NCBI RefSeq assembly: GCF_029227915.1 | Contig: NC_079883.1 | Location: forward strand, 5,394,001-5,458,000 | Direction of reading: 5' to 3' | Length of the DNA stretch: 64,000 nucleotides | Source of the DNA: Hydractinia symbiolongicarpus | Taxonomy: Eukaryota > Cnidaria > Hydrozoa > Anthoathecata > Hydractiniidae | Notes under the pieces: model-generated | Seen by the model: the letters and a program-made list of their open reading frames with translations, nothing else | Told to the model about the DNA's origin: nothing | The model's database searches: none | Position numbers and translations under genes: made by a program | Shown here: positions 1 through 12,166 of the stretch, piece after piece | Layout of the letters: each line of letters begins with the position of its first letter | How positions within the stretch are numbered: the stretch's first letter is position 1

Positions 1-142
1 TAATTAAATTAATTAATTATTTATCTCCCAATTAAATTTATCAAATGTCTCTTTATTATCACAACGCCAAAATTTCGTAGTGACAGGACATTTTTTATCA
101 GAAAAATTGGAAAACTGTAGCATTTATCCACTCATACTTGGA

Positions 143-3100
143 ATGGAGATGAGAGAGGCTACTGACAGAAAGGAAGAGGAATGGGTTTATGAAACTGTCG
201 TTCATCCAAACGTGAAACATGGAGCCCAAGTTTCAAATAAAAAGTGTGTTCCACACGTTAGTCGTACTTCAATCGTTTTAATGATACTGTTGATATTGAT
301 GTTGATGGCATTTGCCCTTATTATTATCCTGTCAGTAAAAGAAATCATTTCAACTGAATCTAAAGAACTTCGGAATAAGCAGTATTCATTGGTATGTTCT
401 TTTTGTTATATTATATATACTGTATATAAGTTTAATAAATTTTTCTTCTTCTTTTTTTAACAATGTCATTACAGTTGAAACCTGCGATTGTGTCTTCTGC
501 TGGGATAGCTAAATATCATGTAATCTCGCTGAATATATAAACTTTCAAAAAAAAGTTTTATAAAAAATGTAGCTACTTCTGATATCAATTAGGCATATGT
601 TAAGGTGTTACAGTCACATGTTAGTTAAGACTAAAATGTAAAGCTTGTGATTGATCAAAGTTGCGCCAAATTAGACACATATCAGGTTAAATCGGCTTAA
701 AAACATTCCTCGCTGAACAGGAGTTTGAATAATTTGAGAATGTTGAAATGCAGTGGCATATACTACCAATATTACTAATATCTCAATGATGTTTCACATA
801 ACGTAGGATCCTCTTTAGGTTAGTTTTGTAAAATGAAAACAGTCTTCCTTTGTCTTTATCCAACGGCCTAATACAAAAGAGCTGAGAACCGAATTTAAGA
901 CACTACGCCACGTGTGGCATTAAGGACACAACGCACTGTTAATCCACACCATGTATTGTAAAACGTGTTATTTGTTAACTTTTCAGAATTAATATGTTAC
1001 CTTTTTAAAAACCACGATGTATAGTCAAGTCAGAAAAAGTTCCAAGCATTAATCGTAACAGTAATGGCGCCAAAAAAAAACTTGTGGAACCAAATTGTTT
1101 TAGAATCAACATAAACTTAAAGATCATAAACCTTTGAGAAAATGCATTATTTATAGGTAAACACAATTTCCACTAAGATGCAAAGCTTGAACAGCAAGGT
1201 AGATTACCAATTTATATATTTCGTCAGATATTATTAATTTAGTAGCATGGAAAATTCAAACTTTTGCATAATTAACAAAAAAGAGACATATTGGTGTGTA
1301 AAATGTACCTAGCTATGTTCACACAAGTTTGTTTTGGAAAGAAGCTAGCTATGTGAATTAATTCAGAAGTGTGTTTGGATTTGCAATATATTATAAAAAC
1401 TTGTTATGGTGTTAATGATCACACACATACAAAAACTAATGTTGGTAGCTATTTAGCTAGTCCAGCAATGTAATTGTACAGTAAACAAACGGATTATGTG
1501 AATTAGCTAGCTATAAAATTTATCAGATTTTGCTCTACTAACATGAAGATGAATACCTGCGAACTCTGTGGTCAAGGTGATCGAAAAAGTGGTATAGCAA
1601 GCCTAAAGGTTTGTGTTTAAAACGAGAGTTGTTTTAATACACGAATAATTTTCACCAATATTCTATTCCCCTGGTCTATAAAATACCCCAATTGAAAATT
1701 AATACTTCGCAGAAAAAAACCCTAGAAATCGGGCTTTGTATATATTGGACAACAGGAAAGTGACAGTAGATGTAACAAAAATTCCGACTTTTATTCATAC
1801 AAAATCCAAGAACTTCCAAAAGGCGTCACGAAAAACAAAGAAATATCACAGTATAACACACAAATACTCTGTACTTTTATATGTATCACTTATGTATTGT
1901 ACAATGTCTTGGTTCACATAAAACTTCTCTCTTCTTACATAATTATCATCGTGAATTTTGCAAAAAAATGTATTTTTGCATGTGTGTATGCGGTCTTTTT
2001 TTCTTTTTGAAATAACGCTTTCACTGCAAGATAATTGACTAGGGTTTGTTTGCATTAAGATTTAATTTAAAATACCATTCACACATTTGGAATGTGTACA
2101 TAAGAGCTTATTAATTTTGGTTCTGTGGGGAAGAATTGTTTTGTTTTGTTTTCTGTTACAACGTGCATTTTTTTATCGAATTAAGTCAACTTTATAACAG
2201 TTGCATCTCTACTTACAATTGTATAAACAAGGAAAATCACATTTTTCCACAGAAAATATTGAGAGAATATATATAAAATGTGTTTTTAGCTTCCCCTGGT
2301 AGCTCAGTTCTTTTTGACAAATTAATTCGACTAGAATTTATGAATCTTTTTTTAGATCAAAAAAATGCTAGGGCTCAAATTAAAGTTTGCTAAGCATAAT
2401 GTTCAAATTTTACAAGATTTCAGCTTGATGAGCTTTGAACTTGATTACAAAAAGAATATCTGCCTGTATAACGCTTAACATGTGATTTTTATATCGGATT
2501 ATACAAAGGCTGTGTTTTCTTAAATTTTTCGTAGCAGTTTTATTACATAAATCACAACATAAAACTTAATAAATTCTTACCCCCAATCAACTGTCTGTAA
2601 CTATAGCTAATTTATTCATTAATGTTTGTGAAAGTCAGAAATTTTGAAGGCAGACGCTTGTTGTCAAAGCAATATGCATTACTTACAGGTAAGCACGATT
2701 TCGACAAATCTTGAAGAACAAAGCAACCAAATTGAAAGCTTGAGCAGCAAGGTAAAGTACCAATTTATGTGTTATTATACTATTTCAATTACATAGTATG
2801 GTAGATTCAGTTTTTCCTGTGTTGTTGTTGTTGTTTCTTATGATGCAATAGTAATCCTTCCATCTCTAGATCATGGCTTTAATTCGAGTAAGCCATTAAT
2901 CTCTAGCAAATGAAGCAAACCCTACAGCTACAGTGAATACATAAACACTTCTCTCAAATACTGCCCTAGTGACTTTCTCATATACAATTTTTTTAACCCT
3001 ATTCGGTCCGGGGTTTTTCGAACATACTATGACCGGGGGGCGGATTCCCCCCCCCCCCCTCAATAACCTTTCATAGGATTGTTCAAATTGAATCAAACTC

Positions 3101-4355
3101 GGCACACTTATAGTAGGTCATAAATAGGAACAAAATGGCGGCAATAATTTTTTGCTTGCGTCAGCACATTTTCTGTGACGTTATCAGAAGCTTGAAAATT
3201 GGTAAAAATGCCACTATCTGCTTAAAATATAATTACTTTTGTTCTAGAGCGAATTTTTACATTCTGTTTGAAGTTTCTGAAAGCTAAATAAAAGTTATTT
3301 AACATATCTTTCGGTTTTTACATGGCTCAGATAAGAAATTGCCAAAAATTGCCCGAAGATCCGTTTTTTTCCGATTTTTGGGTAAAATCCGACAAAATCG
3401 GGAAATCGGATTAGTCAGGTGTCCAAATTATTCACAATGATTCTTCTTGATGAAACAAAGTTGTGTTAGAAGTTTCAAGTTCTAAGGACAGGAGTTATTA
3501 TATTTTCCCCATTTTAAGGATTTCATAGAGATTGTTAGAGGTAGTTTCGAGTAATGGCCAATATCAAAGCCTCTGAAAGGTATGGGACCTACAAATTTAG
3601 CATGCAGGTGTGTAATAGATAAATATTGAAACTCAGCAAGTATCATAGCCATATAACAAAGCAATAAGGAGTTATTAAAAAAAAGCCGTTATGGTGGGAA
3701 GGAATCCGCCCCCCGAGCCGAATAGGGTTAAGCTAGTAAATTTGCGTTTTCCATTTATTTTTAGTTATATTACCTGATATACAACAGAACGGATGCTAGC
3801 CTGTACAAAGCTTTCAAAAGTAAGTTGGTGTCTAAAAGTTCTTTCTCCAGAATGCTACAGAAAGGTCATTTGTTACTACTTCAATTTGTTCAGATTCTTT
3901 AATTATTTGTGAACCATCGTATGTTTCACGGATATGGTTTCTAAGTAGTAATATTTCTTTCTACACAAACAAATTGAAGAAAAATATCTAAAAAATAACT
4001 TTAACAAATATGTTAAAAAAGGAAATGAAGCACATAATTTTTTTTCTACGTTTACAGGCTGAAAGTTATTTTAGCATTGTGACTTGTTAAATACTTAAAA
4101 AACTATGATAATGTCATCTACGTTATAACAGAATGCTTGTGGAAAGTTGGTGAGGGCACAAGATATTCCAGCTATAGTCAAGACGTTTTCATCAAGAGTT
4201 CTGTTAACATGAATGAATGCATAAAGCTTTGTGTCAAAAAGAGTCCCAGTTACAATGGCGCAATTTATCGAATCCGTGATAAAAGGTGCTCTTGCTTGAG
4301 CAATATGAATGGAAGAGATTCAGATGTCGAATACGTCTCTTGTTACATTAGATGA
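143..4355 (+). CDS. Type II transmembrane protein, coiled-coil stalk and Cys-rich C-terminal domain (5 exons)
   Basis: I infer five exons: 143-391, 1157-1198, 2689-2751, 3765-3819 and 4132-4355, giving about 210 residues. All have AG/GT borders. Exons 1-3 end in phase 0, exon 4 is 55 nt and leaves one base, and exon 5 needs exactly one, so the frame closes. Residues 1-42 are charged and probably cytoplasmic, with a tyrosine in WVYETV. Residues 43-65 are a strong membrane segment, with no signal peptide before it. Exons 2 and 3 encode similar 14- and 21-residue pieces (VNTISTKMQSLNSK and a longer relative ending IESLSSK), probably a duplicated coiled-coil exon. The last exon has six to seven cysteines with C-x3-C, NGAIY and CSC patterns, resembling a WSC- or PAN-like extracellular module. 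The start is the first ATG after an upstream in-frame stretch without one. Intron 3 holds a piggyBac-like MITE. Function is unknown; a surface receptor or lectin-like protein is plausible. Confidence 0.6.
2993..3731. mobile_element. piggyBac-like MITE, copy A
   Basis: Both ends carry TTAA followed or preceded by an inverted CCCTATTCGG...CCGAATAGGG terminus. Internal sequence matches the copies at 26341 and 38115, in opposite orientation to the 26341 copy. It lies in intron 3 of the type II membrane protein gene, contains a C-run near the left end, and encodes no transposase. The TTAA target and CCC start point to the piggyBac superfamily. Confidence 0.8.
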
Positions 4356-4549
4356 AAGATTACCATCTGATTTCGTAATTACGTGTATCACAGTAATATA
4401 ACAATGTTTTTGTTTTCTATTGTGTTGTTTTCTAGTTATTGTTTAATTTGAAGAATAGATAAGTCTTGTTGTAGTCCTTTTTTTTAATAACATTTTATGA
4501 GAAGCTTAAAATTATTAACTGCTGTTATTATTATTTCGAATATTTATAG

Positions 4550-4740
4550 AGGACATAGCCACGCCAGTGTTCTGAATGTGTACAATGACATTGCCCACCC
4601 AATTGTCCTCACATGGCATGGGTTAACCTATACCTGTGGTAAAGACACTTGCTAAACATACTGGCGCTTTGGACCGAATCACGGACCTTGTTTTTAAGAA
4701 ACTAACTGCATAACCACAAGATCAGGCGCCATTGTTTTAC
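4550..4740 (-). mobile_element. tRNA-derived SINE fragment, family 1
   Basis: On the minus strand a B-box-like GATTCGGTCC is followed by a body containing GGTTAACCCATGCCATGTGAGG. The same body is present at 41030-41262, so this is a dispersed repeat. It is a degraded, non-coding copy downstream of the type II protein gene. Confidence 0.5.
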
Positions 4741-4774
4741 TTTATTGCAAAATTCAGTTTCTTTTATGAAAGGA

Positions 4775-5166
4775 TTAAGCTGTCGCTACTTTAAAGAATG
4801 AAGGTTTCGCCAAATTAAGGGAAATAACTTTTGCAAATACCCTCTTTAACTTTTTTGCGCGAGAGTTAACTTTCGCTATAGACATAGGTGCTATTTGTTC
4901 AAGGAAACCTTGAAATAGTGTGTAGTTATCATGTGATACAACTACAACAATGATAAAAAGCAATTCCTTTTCGATCATTTTAAAGAATTAACGGTTATTA
5001 CACGATTCCTTTTAACAAGTAAAAAACTGGAAATTAATTTAATTTCACTTATTTTGCTAGATAAATGTTCGCGACGCAACCTTTGCGAAGTTTTTTGCAG
5101 GTTCTAACTTTCTCAGTTTTTGGCAAAAAATGGAAAGTTGCGAAAGTTTCGTTCTTTCAAGTACAT
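4775..5166. mobile_element. Short MITE with imperfect terminal inverted repeats
   Basis: Sequence at 4783-4812 (ending TTTCGCC) is mirrored at about 5137-5166 as GCGAAAGTTTCGTTCTTTCA. The interior has no credible ORF. Similar GCGAAA/TTTCGC-rich sequence recurs near 39480-39960. The superfamily is unclear. Confidence 0.4.
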
Positions 5167-7030
5167 AAATTTTATTTTATGAGTTCTCGTATCAATAATA
5201 TTACATTAAAACTAGCGAGTTGTTTGAGACACAAACAACAGTTTCACGACCAGGATGGTTTTCCTACGACAGCCGACCTTTCATCAAAAAGAAATAATGC
5301 GTAAAAAATGAGAGATGCTCATTCATCGTTTTACGTACATCTGCAGATTAATTCGTGAAATAAAAAAAAATTCGCAACATAACATATTTTTTAAAAGGTT
5401 TGTTTCTTCATTTTTTTTCTTTTCTTTTTTTTTCTGCACATTTTTATTTTAGTATTTGTAAACAACGTTTGAAGCTACATAATCTCATTTGTTTTTTTAA
5501 GGAAGAAAATTATAAGAATCGAGAATAGAACTGGTCTCCCTGTCAAAACAGTCAAAACGAAGATAAATCATGTAGGAAAACTTTTACAATTGGTTTATAG
5601 CGATGTATATAAACAACTATATTTCGCTGTGTCTAAATATCTGGGGGACAATTTGCGGCTACAGAATATCTGTTACTACGTAAAAGTAGGTTTTTATTAC
5701 CAACACAGTGTAATTCTTTGCAATTTATGTGCCAAAATTCTATAAGTGAAGATGACTGATACTTAGTACCGTAAACGTTTTTCATGGTTTTGGAGTATCT
5801 CCTTTAAACGCGACTGTTACAACGCGCACCGCTTCTTCTTTGCTTCCATTTACTTGTCTGTTCTTATATAAAACAACAACTTAGGTTGGCTTATAACTTC
5901 GGCATTATGGCAACCTCGTCAACGATTTGGAAATAGCAAATCAAACATAGAAACGTCAGTTATTTCAAATTCGAACTAATCTAGTAAAGACATACAATAC
6001 TTCAGCGGCGAAAAGCTACTCTAAGTACCCTATGAAATCAAATAATGGCCCTTAACTACTCTGATTTTTCCACCCACCCCACCCTTCTACTAAGACCTTT
6101 CTAATAACTATTTTATACTACGTTACATTTATCTATCATTTCAAACTGACCTGTCTAATTTTTAGTCTTGACACCTCCCAGACTTTTAGGTATTAGCTAT
6201 TACTCGGATCTTCCCCAAGTTTTTACAAAGTTCTCATAATCGGTACATTTTAATATTTCTGTTGTGATTATAGTTTTAATTGGGAGGGAAGGTCAGCAGG
6301 TAGAAGTGCCATAGACACTCCAACTAAGTCAGTCGTTGTATGTGTAAGCTCCCCTTGAGAAAACGCGCATGTCGATTCCATATCTCATTGTCTCAGTTAG
6401 TCGGAGCTGTTTGTTTACAGCACGATATTAAAGGCATTATTAAATCCAGGTAAAAGTGGGTTAGATAATAGAAGACCTAGGCGTTTTTAAACTGTCACAA
6501 TTTAGACAAATAACCAAAGTCTCGCGAAAAATCCCGAGAATGGTAATAAAAAATAGCGTTTTAACAATATTTAGTTTTAAAGAACAGCCGAAAGAAGTAA
6601 AGAGTTCGGTTTGGATGGCCATTACCCCCCCCCCTTTTTTGGTAAGAAAAAAATTTTTTTTTGAGGTTTTAATTATTGTATTGCTTTGTCACTAATTTAT
6701 TTGTACGATTCTGTTAACACTTTTCATCTGCATAAAATGTACTTTATGATTTCAAATGGTTGCATTTTTTTAAAAAACAAAGTACCTAAAAAAGAAATTT
6801 TACCTGCTCCAAAAACAACGAATAAAATCATAAAAAACATACGCCATTGTTTCATTTAAATAACTCTACTTGACTATACTGCAGTAAATATTTTTTGTTT
6901 TAAAATGTTAAATTGTGTTTAAGTAAACAGTGAAAATCACTTACATATTCAAGGAGATATTAAATGATATATTTGGTACCAATATTACATTTTAATGTTT
7001 ATTTTATTTGAAATTATATTTATTAGAAAT
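5167..7030. other. Intergenic AT-rich sequence
   Basis: No supported gene. It contains a C/T run near 6625-6665 and long A/T tracts. Short six-frame ORFs show no protein-like composition or splice support. Confidence 0.4.
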
Positions 7031-7039
7031 TACTTATTT

Positions 7040-7328
7040 AGGATAGCCTCTTCAGTTCCTATTGGGACTGCTTTCCAAAAGCGTCCTGCAAAGGGGGTCA
7101 TAACGCATTTAAAGCTCCCATTTGAGCTACGAAAGTCGTGCAAGCACAACAATCGCTCAACTAGACAACCGCCTAAGATATCAATCCTATTCTCATGCTG
7201 TGCGCTAAGCAGAATGGACAGATTCACAATTTTAAAGTCTCTGGCATGACTTGGCCGGGCTTTGAACCCAAGACCTCTCACACTGGAAGCGAACTCTGTA
7301 CCACAAGGCTACCAGTCGGTATCTGTTC
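7040..7328 (-). mobile_element. tRNA-derived SINE
   Basis: Reading the minus strand from about 7322, an A-box-like TAGCCTTGTGG is followed about 40 nt later by a canonical B box, GGGTTCAAAGCC, and then by a ~200-bp unrelated body. That is the structure of a tRNA-derived SINE with an internal pol III promoter. The GAGCTACGA element in the body recalls the copy at 41030. Confidence 0.65.
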
Positions 7329-7483
7329 ACCTTGTTATGAACAATTCCTTTCACAATCTCTGTGCACGTGTTAGTTAATATGCTACGAAGAAATCAAATA
7401 AATGTAAGACAATTTTATTTATCATTTGCCATTCCATCAACATTGTCGTAATACTACTTGAGATGCTTATCTGTAAACAACAG

Positions 7484-7967
7484 GTTAGATATCGCTGAGA
7501 ACAGGAGGGATGGTATCGACAAGATTGCTGAGATTTTTATTGGTCTAAACAAGTCTAATGAAAAGAGTCAACTAAATTGGGAAACCGTTTTGATTGGTCG
7601 ACGAATAATAATAACAGGCTTATGTGCATTCATTATCAACCCTATATCAAGAACGATTTCCACTTTGCTTGTATTGTTGAGCTATCTGTTACATCACTTG
7701 TATGTTTTGCCATACCGTTCAAAAAACTTAAATCATTTTGAGACAGCCTCGCTTTCCTGTTTAATATTCATCAATATTGAAAATTTATTCTTTGCATTTG
7801 TGTATATGAACGATCAATCCAGCGTACCGGGTATTAACACAATTGCTGTTGCTTTCATCTGGACAGAACGTATAATATTGACAACACTATGTGTAATAAT
7901 AATAGTTGCAATTGTGTTTCGGCTGATCAAAAAAATTGGTTCCAAGATAAAAAATTGCATTGTATGA
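7484..7967 (+). CDS. Terminal exon of a multi-pass membrane protein
   Basis: An acceptor (aacaacag) precedes an open frame of about 160 residues ending at TGA 7965-7967. It encodes a short hydrophilic segment, then hydrophobic segments around RRIIITGLCAFIINP, TLLVLLSYLLHHLYVLPY, ASLSCLIFINIENLFFAFVY and a last one near LTTLCVIIIVAIVF, with a basic tail. The LHHLYVLPYRSKNLNHFETASL stretch resembles the C-terminal membrane region of large invertebrate cell-surface proteins, which I recall without a firm family name. The first codon is split, so at least one 5' exon is needed; none was found between 4400 and 7480. It may be an orphan or relic exon, or the upstream exons may be short. Confidence 0.5.
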
Positions 7968-9160
7968 GGTTGAAACTTAAAAAAAATGAGCAGAACAAAA
8001 GAATTATCAAAGTCCTTATGACCATTTTCACACTGACTGTTATTAATACAATTTAATCAATTCAAAAGTTTATAAAAACTCACCAAATGCCGGTTCCTTC
8101 CGGTTCACATGCGTTCGAAAAGTATTATTAACTTTCTCGCCGACAGTTTTGTAATTTTAGAACATAACATAATCGAATATTAATACATATTTTAGTGATC
8201 AATATGTGTTTATTGAAACATGTCATTTTCACATTTTTCAGATCAAAAATGACATTATCCTTAAATTATTTAGAGGACATTAAATATAAAAGGACAGTTG
8301 GGATAAAAAAACAACAATTAAAATGACGTCATTATATATTTTCTAGCCTCACAAAAAAAAAAAAAACAGTGAAACAAAACTTTTGAGTAAAAAAGTCTCA
8401 CCAACGATTTAAATGCTTAAAATTACTTTACGATTTTTTTCCTGACCACCTGTTAAGCCATGAGTCAACTTTGCAACAAACGTGACGTCATGCCAACATT
8501 TTTCTGTTGAGGCTAAATATGAGTAATGAAAAATCATCAAATTTCAACCTATAAAATGTTATAGTTCGCAACATATTAAATATTTGGAGGGGAAGGGGAA
8601 GTAAGGCAATTGGATTATACCCAAAACAAAGCTTTGCGCATGCTGAACCCAGAATAAAGTTTAAATGTTTTAAACTTTGCTCTGGTCCGCGAAGTGACTA
8701 GAAAAGCTACAAAAAGTAATCAACTGACTTCAACAAACCACCGACAGCAGCCAGCACGCGGTTTTCTTCCATATTATGTTGTTGTTATTGTCGTAGCAAC
8801 GTAGAAATTAATTTTCGCTCTTCAACGTACTGGAACAGAACGTAACGGGATGGAACAGATTTTTATCGTTATCCAGTCCGGTCCGCGGAACGTTTTCCGT
8901 GTGTGGATATTGGCCTTCAGGTTTGTCGGTCTTCTCTTGACCTTTTCCAATTCTAAATACTTTGTATTTATAGAAACATTTATTTTTTGTATGTTGTCAC
9001 ATTTTATATCATCACATTTTCTCGCCATGCATTAATCTTAAACAAAACCGTTCCGACACCGGGTCCTCCTGGTAGTGCCCTTAAATGAAAATTTTCCACT
9101 TTTTGCCCTAACCACAGGGATTTTGTAAGAAATGGTTATGCGTGGCAGTAGGTTGACTCT
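7968..9160. other. Intergenic sequence
   Basis: No supported gene. A pair of overlapping ORFs at 8822-9035 on opposite strands has no splice or composition support. Confidence 0.35.
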
Positions 9161-9399
9161 AATGATAGTTACAACAACAAGGTTGTGTCATCACACAACT
9201 TTACAAAATATAGATTTCTGCGTGAAAATGGTTGCAATTTAGCGAACAGACATTCTTGCCACTGATAAACATTGCCCTAACCACTTTAGTCTCGACTTTT
9301 ATTTGTTCTCAAGGTCTATGGAATAGGAGGCGCGTCCAGACCTGTTTAGAAGTAGAGGATCCACAGCTTTTAGACTAAATACAGATACTTGAAGCAAAT

Positions 9400-9665
9400 A
9401 TGTTGGTTAAGTTCAATTTTATATGCAGTTTTTGGATCAATTACTTATTCTGTGCATCTCCACGTAGCAAGTACGCACCTTTCCTATCTGTTAAGTTTGT
9501 CATTTCTGTTTATCAAGCGTTTAGGTTCAAGCACATCACCATCACCACTTTCAGCCTCACTGCAATCAGTCCATTCATCGCCACTTTTATTAGATACCTT
9601 CTGTGGTTTAAACAGATATGGTAGAACTTCTTCAGTTGTTATTGCATCTTTTTTCTTACCCGATT
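9400..9665 (-). pseudogene. Degenerate acidic coding fragment (minus strand)
   Basis: Minus-strand translation gives an acidic stretch, TTEEVLPYLFKPQKVSNKSG then DEWTDCSEAESGDGD. The duplicate at 17730-17880 gives a related EEVLTLLLEPLKVSSESDDE followed by a stop. Shared protein-like wording in two diverged copies suggests a coding fragment, perhaps of transposon origin. I do not recognise the family. Confidence 0.35.
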
Positions 9666-10720
9666 ATTGTGCAATTTTTATTACCGCTGTTATTAATTAC
9701 ATTTTTATGTACGATTTTAATGCATTGAGATATGAATTAGAGGAAACATGGAGGCAAAGATATGGAAGTTTCAGTTTTAAAATAAAAAGCATAAAGTATA
9801 GAGGAGAAAGACTATTCTTATTGTTTTCATGGTTAAGTTACTGTAACATATCTTGATACGCAACATCCGTAAAAAGGGCCCAAAAAACCTATCCTCCTAG
9901 AACAAACAAACTAAGAATAATAAAGATGTTTCTAATTTATCATAATGATATTAAATGCACTTTGTACGACCTTCAAATATTATTTCAAATATGTATTTAC
10001 AAGGAACTTTTTAATATTTTAGCAGATGAAAGATTTATGTCGTCTAACCTTGAAAAGAGAATAAAAGGTCATGTCTCAGCACCATGTGAATATAATGTTT
10101 GTTTTTGTAGTTATGCAACCAAACCATGATTCGATTCAGTAATTGATTGTCTTGTTACATTGCAATACATACAGAAGGTGTTTTGAATAAAGTAGAAAGA
10201 CGAAATTTTTTATCATCCAAAACACGCTGTTGTCCTCAAGAAGAAGGATGGCGTTGATTCATTTTATAATTTTGTTATCTGCATGCCAAATATTTCACGT
10301 TGAGGCTGGTATATATACTCCACATGAGAATTTACCTGATGGTGTTATAACAAAATACTTAAAAGGGAAAACTGAAGTAAGCTGTTTGCTGCAATGTGAA
10401 AGAGATGGAAAATGTGATGAAGCCATGTTTAAGTTGAATGATAAACAGAGAAGAAGTGGCGAGTGCTGGTTTGTGATGAAGAAAATATCTAACGATACTA
10501 AAAATGAAATAAAAGACATGAGACAGGATAAATCTATTAAAAGCTTTAAAAAGGTATGCGAGGGAAAAAAATCACATTTTCCAGTTTTATAATTTATTTT
10601 CATTTTATTTTATTTTTCCAAATAATTTTAGCTACCTATATGTGATAAGACTCCATGTTATTTTGGAACATGTGTGAAAACAGACGATTCTAAAGAATAC
10701 AAATGCAAATGTAAAGGTAA

Positions 10721-10819
10721 TCCATATTATTATGCTTGCTGTCTGTCTGTAAACCTAAGATGGTAGCTACAAGTGACGACGAGCGAATTCTTGTGAATTT
10801 TTACGGGCTTCGCGACTAG
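10721..10819 (+). mobile_element. Short non-autonomous Helitron in intron 2, copy 1
   Basis: It starts TCCATATTATTATGC and ends CGACTAG, flanked by A on the left and T on the right as expected for Helitron insertion. It is related to the 53337-53661 pair (same CTGTCTGTCTGT and ATGGTAGCT segments). It begins at donor position +5, so the last donor bases come from the element. The same insertion is in the duplicate at 18990-19088. Confidence 0.6.
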
Positions 10820-11268
10820 TTTATTTTTTTTACATTAACAAACAAATTCTATTTCCATTCATACGAATCTTTTATTAAATTATTTATGCAAAATAATTAA
10901 AAATTCTGCTATTGAATGTTTTACAATTACATCATTTTTTAACCAATATCGGTAAAAAATAGTGACTTTAAGTCGCATTTTTTTCTTTCTATACTTGATT
11001 TTCGGCCTTTACTATGCTCAAACCAAACAAACCGAACACCATATCAAGCTGTATGATTTGTTAATGCTTCTCTTTAATAGTTACGCCAGCTCTTTGTGTA
11101 TAATTTTACAAGCGCGTAGCACTGAAACTATAGTTGGCTAAATCAATTATTAGTAACGGTTGACATTACAGAGAAATTGTATAATATGGATATGTAGTTT
11201 CAATATAACCTTTAGTAACTAATTATGTGAAAAAGATGTTTTTGAATTTTAAAAACATCACTGCCGTC

Positions 11269-12166
11269 TTAACCCTATTTGGTATGGGCTTTTTTGACCC
11301 TTGTAAGTATGGGGGGCATAAAGTGCCTGCGGGCTGTAAATTTTGTTTAGTTTGGTTTTAAGTGACGAAACTTGGCACAAAGAAGCATTAATATGTTGTG
11401 ACTTAATTAATGACGTCATAATGAGACAATGGTTGGCGAAAATATGTCTTTTTTGGAAATTATCGTTCTTTTATCTTTTTTAAAAATATTTGCAGTACTA
11501 GTCATTAAAAAACCTAATATAAGAATGTAAGTCATTATTAGAAACATTTACAGGTGTTACCAAAGAATTTTTCTAGGGAGAAAATGGAAATCGATCAGAA
11601 TTTAAATTTGTTTAAAAAAATCGATATTTGAGAACCTTGGTGTTAGTAGCTGTCATGGAATAAAACTTGGTATATCAATGCGCATTCATGTCAGCAAGTA
11701 CTCAGACAAAGCAAATTGGATTGATATGTGACAAAATGACCTATGACGTCAACATATGACGATAGATATAAAAAATAGGAGAATAGAAATATTCCAGTTT
11801 GTAAATTACCAATATTCCGGTCTGCAAATAAGACAGTGTGTATGTCAATATTGTATGATGACTTTATGTCATCATACAATATCACATGCATGATTACATA
11901 TTCATACAACTGGTTAGTTTATATAATATTTATTTTTAGCACTACAGCAAAAGTTGATATGACCACCTGTCAATAAAGGACAAAGTGACATTCACAGGAC
12001 AATTTTTGTAAAAAAAATTGATTGTCCGAAAGACCTATAAAAGTTAGGAAAAGTTCTAAAATTTCAAGGAATTTCATCCAGTAATTTCATCCAGTAATTA
12101 AAAGGTAATGGGACTTTGAAAACGCCGCGGGTACTTTATGCCCACCCCCATACCAAATAGGGTTAA
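11269..12166. mobile_element. piggyBac-like element, copy B, with empty site in the duplicate
   Basis: TTAA + CCCTATTTGGTATGGG at the left and the inverse CCATACCAAATAGGG + TTAA at the right, about 890 bp without a transposase ORF. The homologous place in the second copy of the duplication (19933-19936) has a single uninterrupted TTAA with matching flanks. This gives the exact insertion point and target duplication. The termini resemble copies A and C; the interior is largely different. Confidence 0.9.

Noticed and set aside
9389-9856. Plus-strand 155-residue hydrophobic ORF
   Set aside because: Not conserved in the duplicate at 17650-17880; the minus strand shows the better conserved acidic reading.
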